DNA of 64,000 nt from JAVKSL01 sp039583695 (GTDB lineage Bacteria; Actinomycetota; Acidimicrobiia; Acidimicrobiales; JAJPHD01), in NCBI GenBank assembly GCA_039583695.1, contig JAVKSL010000003.1, forward strand, positions 16,876 to 80,875. Direction: 5' to 3'. The notes under the pieces were generated by a model. It was not told the DNA's origin, ran no database searches, and was given only the letters and a program-made list of their open reading frames with translations. The translations under genes and the position numbers were made by a program. Positions 59,601 to 64,000 of the stretch are shown piece by piece. How positions within the stretch are numbered: position 1 is the first letter of the stretch; every line of letters starts with the position of its first letter.

Positions 59601-62600
59601 TGCCGCGTCGAACGCTCCGGCGGCCGACAGGGCCACCATCTCTCCATAGCTGTGACCACCGAGGGCATCGGGGACCACACCCAGGCGGTCGAGCAGCCGG
59701 GCCACCGCCAGCCCGGCCATCCCCAGGGTGGGCTGGGCCACGCGGGTGTCGTCCTGGGCAACCCGCTGGCCTTCGGTCCGACCCGGAACCGCGGAGGTCG
59801 GCGGGAACATGAGTGTGAGATAGGACTCGCCCAGACGGAGGAGCTCGTGCAGCCAGGGAAAAGCCACGAACAGCTCCGCCAGCATGGCGGGACGTTGGCT
59901 GCCCTGCCCGGGGAAGAGGAAGGCCAGCCCCCCCGGCCCGGCCCTGTCGGCGCTGAGATAGACCCCCTGGCCCGCACATCCGGCGGCTGCTGCGGCGAGC
60001 TTGGCCCGCAGGTCTTCCATGCCCGTGGCCACGATCGCCGCGCGGGTCGGACCCGATCCCCGGCACCAAAGGTCGCCGGCCAGATCGCGCAACCGGGCCC
60101 CGTTTGGCTCGTCGAGTCGACGGGTCAGGCCCTCGATCTGCTCGGCGAGGTCCCGTCGATCTTCGCCGCGAAAGCAGAACAGCTCTGCAGGCCAGCGCTC
60201 CAGGCCGTGGGCGGCGCGATCGCGGTCGTGAGAATCCATGACCACATGGAAATTGGATCCGCCGAACCCGAACGCGCTGACACCCGCGCGCCGGCGCGTC
60301 TCCGACCACGGCAGGGCCGTCGCGCTGAAGGTGAATGGGCTGGTGAAGGGGTCGTAGGCTGTGCTCGGATGGGTGATGTGCGCGCTCGGGGGGCGCACGG
60401 CGTGGTACAGGGCCAGGCTTGCTTTGACGAGCCCGGCCATGCCCGCCGCGCATTTGGTGTGCCCGATCTGGGCTTTCACGGAGCCGAGGGTGCAGGAGCC
60501 CGGCGCGCTGCCCGCATCGGAGAAGAAGCCCGTGAGAGTCGACAGCTCGGTCCGGTCGCCGACGACTGTCCCGGTGCCGTGGGCCTCGACGAGGCCGACC
60601 GTTGCTGGTGAGGCTCCCGCCCGCTGGTAAGCCCGCTGGAGGGCCACCCTCTGGCCTTCGCCCCGCGGGGCGGTCAGCCCGAGGCCGCGGCCGTCGCTCG
60701 ACGCCCCGATGCCCTTTATGACCGCGTAGATGCGGTCACCGTCGCGGGTGGCGTCGGCCAGTCGTTTGAGCACCACGCAGGCCACACCTTCGCCGAGGAC
60801 GATCCCGTCGGCGTCCTCGTCGAAGCTCTTGCAGGCGCCGGTCGGCGACAGGGCGCCGACGCTGGCGAATAGCTGGTAGTCGTAGATGCCGTTGTGGAGG
60901 TCAGCCCCGCCGCACAGGACCATGTCGCTTCCGCCGCCGCCCAGCTCCTGGCAGGCCAGATGGATCGCGGCCAGGGAGGCTGCGCAGGCGGCGTCGACGG
61001 AGTAGTTGGCCCCACCGAGGTCGAGCCGGTTGGCGATGCGCCCGGCAACCACGTTGCTCAGCACCCCGGGGAAGGAGTCCTCGGTCAGCGCCGGCAGGTG
61101 TTCGTCGAGGGCAGGAGGCAGCGAGCCGAGATAGCCTGGAGCGAGGGCCCGGAAGACATAGGCACTGGAAAGGTCCGATGCGCCCTCGACGCCGAAGATC
61201 ACCGAGGTGCGTGAGCGGTCGAACCACCGTCTGGCATAGCCGGCATCGGCGAGGGCGTTGGCCGCAACATCCAGGCTGAGCAGCTGGACCGGCTCGATCG
61301 CCCCCAGGGACGAAGGCGGGATCCCGTATTTCATCGGGTCGAACGGGGCCGCTCCCAGGAAGCCACCCCAGCGTGACGGGGTGACGGTCTCCGCTGGCCC
61401 CATCGCCTCCGCCGAGCAGTACAGCTCGGCGTCCCACCTCCCGGCGGGGACCTCGCCCACGTGGTTGGTGCCGGCGACGATGTTCGCCCAGTATTGGGCG
61501 ACATCCTCAGCGCCAGGAAACAGGCAGGCTATGCCTATCACGGCCACGTCGAGCGGTGCGGCCAGGGGGGCCTCGGCCAGGAGCGCGCCGTCCAGCACGG
61601 CGGCGCTGGCCACCGACACGTCGTGGTGGAGGGTGGCAATAGTCGTTGGTTCGCTCCGCAGGGTGGCCACCTCTCCGATCATGTAGAGGCCTTCGCGGCG
61701 CTGCTGGTCCTCGTCGACCTCGACCAGGTGGTCCCCGTCACGCCTTAGGCCCTTGGCCGCCATCCGCAGGCGTCCGAGATTGAGGTCCTCGAGAGCGGCC
61801 CAGCGGTCGGGTCCGGTTACGCCCGCTGCCTCCAGCGCCCTGCGCTCATCGTCGAAGCGACGCAGAAATGGGGTCTGTGCGCAGCGGGTGCTGTGGCCCG
61901 GAGACGTCTCGAGCAGCGCCGTGGCCTCACAGGCTATCGCCGCCGCCTGGAAAGGTTCCCTTATGGCCCCGGTCGACACGGCCTCTTGGGTGAACAGGTA
62001 GGCGGTCCCCATAAGCAGGCCGATGCGGGCACCTCGCTCTGCCAGCGGCGCCGTCATGGCTGCGACCATCGCGGCGGACCGAGCGTCGTGGATGCCACCG
62101 GCGAAGAGCAGGTCCATGCCCTCGACGTCGCCCTCGAGCAGTTGGGTTACCTGTTGCTCCCAGAGCACGAAGCTGGACCTGGGACCGACGTGGCCACCGC
62201 ACTCGCGACCCTCGAAGACGAATCGCCGCGCTCCCTGCCTGACGAACAGCGCGAGCAGCCCGGGCGAGGGAACGTGCAGGAAGGTGGCGATGCCCGCCTC
62301 TTCGAGAGGGCGCGCCAAGGATGGCCGGCCGCCGGCGATGAGCGCGGCTGTCGGGCGGGCTTCCAGGACAGCTGCCAGCTGCCCGGCCCGAAGCTCGGGG
62401 GGCACGAAGCCGAGGATGCCCGCTCCCCAAGGCCGGCCGGCCAGCGCGGTGCTGGTCTCGGCGAGCAGTGCGCGGACCGCCTCCGGCGTCATCAGGGCCA
62501 GAGCCAGGAAGGGCAGGCCGCCCCCTTGCGCCACGGCCAGAGCGAACTCCGGGCGGTCGCTGACCCTAGTCATGGGGCCTTGGACGATCGGATAGCGCAG

Positions 62601-63599
62601 CCCGAAAGCGGCGGCGAAGGCCGACCCCGATCCGAGCACCTGGCTGGCGGCAGCCGAACGCAGCTGGGACCTGATGGCGCTGCGCACCGCATGGACCACG
62701 CCTCCGCCAGTGTGGAACCTCTCGTGCATCCTCGCCGCGAAGGCCGCATCCTGGCCGGCTGGGAGCAGCGCGGTGGCAAGCTCGACCCCGAGACGCGACG
62801 CCACCCCTGCAGGATCTGTGTCCTCGGCGGTGTCGCCAGCAGCGATGCCCGGTCGGACCAGAAGCCGGTGACCGCCCAACACCGCAGTCTCGCTGCCGTC
62901 CATGGAGGCGATTGCGGCGCGCACCTCGGCGACCAGGTTCATCTCCCTCACTAGGGCGAGCTGCGCATCCAGCACGACGCCGGTGGCGCCGCCCGCGATC
63001 GCGGCCGCGGCCGTGTGCAGTCCGATGCCCCCCTGGCACCACAGGGGAACATCCAGTGCCGCGACGAGCTGTTGGAGCAGGACGAATGCCCCGGTCCCTC
63101 CGACGCGGCCCCCGCTCTCGCTGCCTTTGGCTACGAGGCCGTCGGCGCCCTTGTCGACGGCGTCGCGTCCTGAGCCCAGCGAGGTCACCTCCACGATCAC
63201 CCGACGGTCACCCCAACGCTCCAACGAGGCTTGGCACAGCGCGGACCCGCCAGCCAGGACCACGGTGCTGACTGCCGCGGGCAGCTCCGAGGGTGCGACG
63301 ACATCGGTGTCGCCGACCCGGATACCGAAGGTGGCGTCCCTGTCAATACCGGCGGCACAGCTGGCGATGGCGGCATGCGCGTGGGCGGCACAGGGCCCGA
63401 CGTCGAGCACACCGAAGGCCCCCGCTCGGACAAGCGCGACAACCAGAGCACTCCGGGGTTGGCCAAACGGCGTCACCCCCCAGAACAGATCGGGAGGATA
63501 GACCTGGGAGTGCTCGGGCGGTGACGGGGTCACCTCATCCCGCCATTGGGTCACGAGCCTGCTCTTTGTGGGTAGCCAGCTGCACCAGCAGTGCGTCAT
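56619..63599 (-). CDS. PKS/PUFA-like synthase subunit: NMO-NMO-KS-AT-ACP-KR
   Basis: 2326 residues. Two flavin-type TIM barrels of the nitronate monooxygenase/PfaD kind open the protein: ~25-265 (GSESGGRVGGTGAFVLLQQL, CQGGIGLHTAAAAIAGGA) and ~335-600 (VQGPMTRVSD, FEGRECGGHVGPRSS, FAGGIHDARSA). KS ~690-1110 has Cys872 in DAACAASL, EAHGTGT and IGHTKCAAG. AT ~1180-1520 has GGHSYGE (Ser1317). A repetitive linker lies at ~1600-1636, a single ACP with DSIKR (Ser1767), and a KR at ~1850-2290 with ITGGGRGITAAVA and a YAAANEALEALA block. DSIKR and the KR are PfaA-like. ATG 63599 follows a near-consensus promoter. Confidence 0.9.
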   Translation of the reverse strand: MTHCWCSWLPTKSRLVTQWRDEVTPSPPEHSQVYPPDLFWGVTPFGQPRSALVVALVRAGAFGVLDVGPCAAHAHAAIASCAAGIDRDATFGIRVGDTDVVAPSELPAAVSTVVLAGGSALCQASLERWGDRRVIVEVTSLGSGRDAVDKGADGLVAKGSESGGRVGGTGAFVLLQQLVAALDVPLWCQGGIGLHTAAAAIAGGATGVVLDAQLALVREMNLVAEVRAAIASMDGSETAVLGGHRLLVRPGIAAGDTAEDTDPAGVASRLGVELATALLPAGQDAAFAARMHERFHTGGGVVHAVRSAIRSQLRSAAASQVLGSGSAFAAAFGLRYPIVQGPMTRVSDRPEFALAVAQGGGLPFLALALMTPEAVRALLAETSTALAGRPWGAGILGFVPPELRAGQLAAVLEARPTAALIAGGRPSLARPLEEAGIATFLHVPSPGLLALFVRQGARRFVFEGRECGGHVGPRSSFVLWEQQVTQLLEGDVEGMDLLFAGGIHDARSAAMVAAMTAPLAERGARIGLLMGTAYLFTQEAVSTGAIREPFQAAAIACEATALLETSPGHSTRCAQTPFLRRFDDERRALEAAGVTGPDRWAALEDLNLGRLRMAAKGLRRDGDHLVEVDEDQQRREGLYMIGEVATLRSEPTTIATLHHDVSVASAAVLDGALLAEAPLAAPLDVAVIGIACLFPGAEDVAQYWANIVAGTNHVGEVPAGRWDAELYCSAEAMGPAETVTPSRWGGFLGAAPFDPMKYGIPPSSLGAIEPVQLLSLDVAANALADAGYARRWFDRSRTSVIFGVEGASDLSSAYVFRALAPGYLGSLPPALDEHLPALTEDSFPGVLSNVVAGRIANRLDLGGANYSVDAACAASLAAIHLACQELGGGGSDMVLCGGADLHNGIYDYQLFASVGALSPTGACKSFDEDADGIVLGEGVACVVLKRLADATRDGDRIYAVIKGIGASSDGRGLGLTAPRGEGQRVALQRAYQRAGASPATVGLVEAHGTGTVVGDRTELSTLTGFFSDAGSAPGSCTLGSVKAQIGHTKCAAGMAGLVKASLALYHAVRPPSAHITHPSTAYDPFTSPFTFSATALPWSETRRRAGVSAFGFGGSNFHVVMDSHDRDRAAHGLERWPAELFCFRGEDRRDLAEQIEGLTRRLDEPNGARLRDLAGDLWCRGSGPTRAAIVATGMEDLRAKLAAAAAGCAGQGVYLSADRAGPGGLAFLFPGQGSQRPAMLAELFVAFPWLHELLRLGESYLTLMFPPTSAVPGRTEGQRVAQDDTRVAQPTLGMAGLAVARLLDRLGVVPDALGGHSYGEMVALSAAGAFDAADLIRLSEQRAEAMAESCPHDPGAMVAVAAPAERVAALVGAWPGLVVANDNSPNQVVISGPARDVAEAARWLAAQGLANRALPVSCGFHSPLMGAAATRFATALDKVEICSPALTVWSNLTATAYPNDAAGIRRTLAAQIDNPVRFREQVEAMYDSGIGTFVETGPGQVLTRLVGQILAGRPHQSICVDAPGVHGIEQLLHAVASLGVAGVPLLLAPLFEGRDIAQIGARQSTAGVWAIDGHLVRGPDGTQVAGGLQPATKLRGIRSASTAPTASAPTASSPTASSPTASAPTAPTAPTASAPLALAVPMPEGDPVMLEYMRMLSQVASAGQVAIARYLDARNGPPMAPVTPPAMPVLPLVVPAMLPVDSNGAAVGATSPPGPEVELTRAIAPRPPRSREDLLAAVVAVVSERTGYPVEMLGAHLDLEADLSIDSIKRIEIVGDLVGRVGLSTGADGLDDSMVEELSVLKTLSAIVEWIVARADVPPEPMRPAAAPVPQPPLRAARFVQRVEQAGSPFGSDAALAGQSLFITDDGAGIAQALAELLRRCGAHASVGALDEPWAVEHLIHLGALSACAAPPATVFSQLVGRLAGLRFLLMVTGTGGSFGRDVLASEAGQVPPGAGVRGMARSLAREYPDLRVRSVDLDPRDAPELAARQLLAELTSTDLLVEVGYRSGRRLRLRTVPEPLVQQGGCAVRPEAGDVVLITGGGRGITAAVAVALAHQGCHLELVGRTPLPDGPEAPATAACADHKALRQLLAGAGNNVASAIESDCRRIMAQRQLRRTLAEVQACGGSVNYHALDVRDTPAMSALVDDIYRRWDRLDGIIHGAGVVEDRLAADKTVESFARVYDTKVDGARILLGAVRPGLRFVILFGSMAGAFGNRGQIDYAAANEALEALAWAHNRTVADRVVCIHWGPWGGTGMVSESLEREFARRGVGLIDPEDGVACILRELALGSPSSAAVIVMRAQTDRHDVAGGMASTDAGPEGVLTA
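58694..58803 (+). repeat. G-rich low-complexity repeat inside the PKS linker
   Basis: About 110 bases on the plus strand are units of GGGGGCGGT, GGCGGAGGC and GGGGGAGGA, with many runs of three or more G. On the coding (minus) strand they give an Ala/Ser/Thr/Pro linker with units APTAS, SPTAS and APTAP before the ACP. The plus strand could form G-quadruplexes and is prone to slippage. Confidence 0.8.
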
Positions 63600-63634
63600 C
63601 GCCCATTCTTCCCGCCTTTCATGTAGTTCAGAAT

Positions 63635-63663
63635 CTTATAGTCAATCACATAGGAAACTGCAA
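63635..63663 (-). promoter_or_regulatory. Promoter of the lipid-synthase operon
   Basis: On the minus strand TTGCAG (63658-63663) and TATAAG (63635-63640) are spaced by exactly 17 bases in an unusually AT-rich patch 35 bases before the first synthase ATG. It is the only AT-rich interval near this end and the only good promoter seen for the five-gene operon. Confidence 0.65.
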
Positions 63664-63776
63664 GGATACTACTTTTAGAAGTTACAGGCTGCCTTCCGGG
63701 GAGTCGGATATTGCCTGGTAGGGGCGCGGTTGCGGCAGCGGGTGGCGCTGGCGCGCCCGGCGATCACGGTGATGGT

Positions 63777-63884
63777 TCATTCGGGGTAGGGGGCCATCGC
63801 GATCGTACGAGCCAGGGTAGGAATGGCCTCGTGGTAGGTGCCAGCCCCGTAGACGTCGTGTCCTACCACCCAGTGCGAGGTCAT
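63777..63884 (-). pseudogene. Short C-terminal remnant of an unrecognised protein
   Basis: 35 codons: MTSHWVVGHDVYGAGTYHEAIPTLARTIAMAPYPE. It looks like a real protein end (G-H-D-x-Y-G-A-G-T-Y) but I do not recognise it. Its upstream part is cut by the reverse-transcriptase fragment on the other strand, so the junction is near 63870. Confidence 0.3.
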
Positions 63885-64000
63885 CTCGCCGCTGCTTGCC
63901 AATGTCTACCTGCACGCCTTCGGCCGGGCCTGGGCAGAGTGGGGCACCGGAGAGGTCGTGCGCTATGCGGACGACTTCGTGGTGCTGTGCAGCTCTCAGG
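63871..64000 (+). mobile_element. ltrA: Group II intron reverse transcriptase fragment (runs off the window)
   Basis: The last 43 codons read EVISPLLANVYLHAFGRAWAEWGTGEVVRYADDFVVLCSS without a start codon. ISPLLANVYL and the catalytic YADDFVVLC block are diagnostic of group II intron (LtrA-type) reverse transcriptases. The upstream half, including the first RT motifs, is missing and replaced by unrelated sequence, so this copy is 5'-truncated. The 3' part lies beyond the window. Confidence 0.85.

Noticed and set aside
1..64000. tRNA, rRNA or phage genes
   Set aside because: No cloverleaf, rRNA block, integrase, terminase or capsid-like protein was recognised on either strand; a tRNA scan would be needed to exclude a tRNA formally.

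Overview
The window is about 64 kb of GC-rich DNA, most probably from an actinobacterium (Actinomycetota). Signs of this are frequent GTG and TTG starts, many start sites only 5-8 bases after a TANNNT -10 box (leaderless mRNAs), a class E-like sortase, an ECF sigma factor with a zinc-binding anti-sigma protein, a CPYC glutaredoxin with a membrane tail, and a WS/DGAT acyltransferase. I cannot place it below phylum. No rRNA, tRNA or CRISPR array was recognised.

Left end (1-6.1 kb, minus strand): a tightly overlapping surface-polysaccharide operon, NAD-epimerase - glycosyltransferase - capE - capF - glycosyltransferase - capG (cut by the window edge). CapE/F/G together make UDP-N-acetyl-L-fucosamine.

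Scar zone 1 (6.4-14.2 kb): one intact wecB, an intact MazF-type toxin-antitoxin pair and an intact sodium:solute symporter pair lie among broken genes: two degraded copies of one O-methyltransferase (one fused to a Gfo/Idh oxidoreductase tail), a methyltransferase lacking its SAM core, a frameshifted arsM, a MazF stub and an IS1634-like transposase stub.

Metabolic core (14.2-38.9 kb): two sugar ABC-import systems. The first has a PfkB kinase divergent from a binding protein-permease-ATPase-2-hydroxyacid dehydrogenase operon. The second has binding protein-permease-ATPase-ketose 3-epimerase-xylulokinase under a divergent ROK regulator, with a consensus promoter and two operator-like repeats. 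Between them are a flavin disulfide reductase, a membrane glutaredoxin, a sigma/anti-sigma/sortase group, a HAD dehalogenase, DUF427, an O-methyltransferase, DUF6390, an EamA transporter and a P1B-type metal ATPase with an unusual YPC motif.

Scar zone 2 (38.9-48.4 kb): an IS110 stub, an internally deleted FAD monooxygenase, a chlorite-dismutase-like remnant, acetyltransferase and RelE remnants, and a Tn3 transposase tail. Among them are intact genes: a methyltransferase, a MarR regulator with a divergent membrane protein, a ClpX-zinc-finger protein with a sigma-like segment, an EF-Tu-domain-II-like protein, and a VOC/cupin pair next to an AraC regulator.

Right end (48.5-63.7 kb): a lipid/polyketide locus. 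Five minus-strand genes form one operon behind a good promoter. They encode a 2326-residue multienzyme (two tandem nitronate-monooxygenase/PfaD-like flavin domains, KS, AT, ACP, KR), a 1464-residue multienzyme (KS, AT, DH, phosphopantetheinyl transferase), a free ACP, an alpha/beta hydrolase and a UGT-type glycosyltransferase. A convergent WS/DGAT acyltransferase adjoins them. This resembles a compact PUFA/heterocyst-glycolipid-type secondary-lipid synthase with its enoyl reductase and PPTase fused in; the product may be a glycosylated or esterified long-chain lipid (inference). The window ends inside a group II intron reverse transcriptase fragment.
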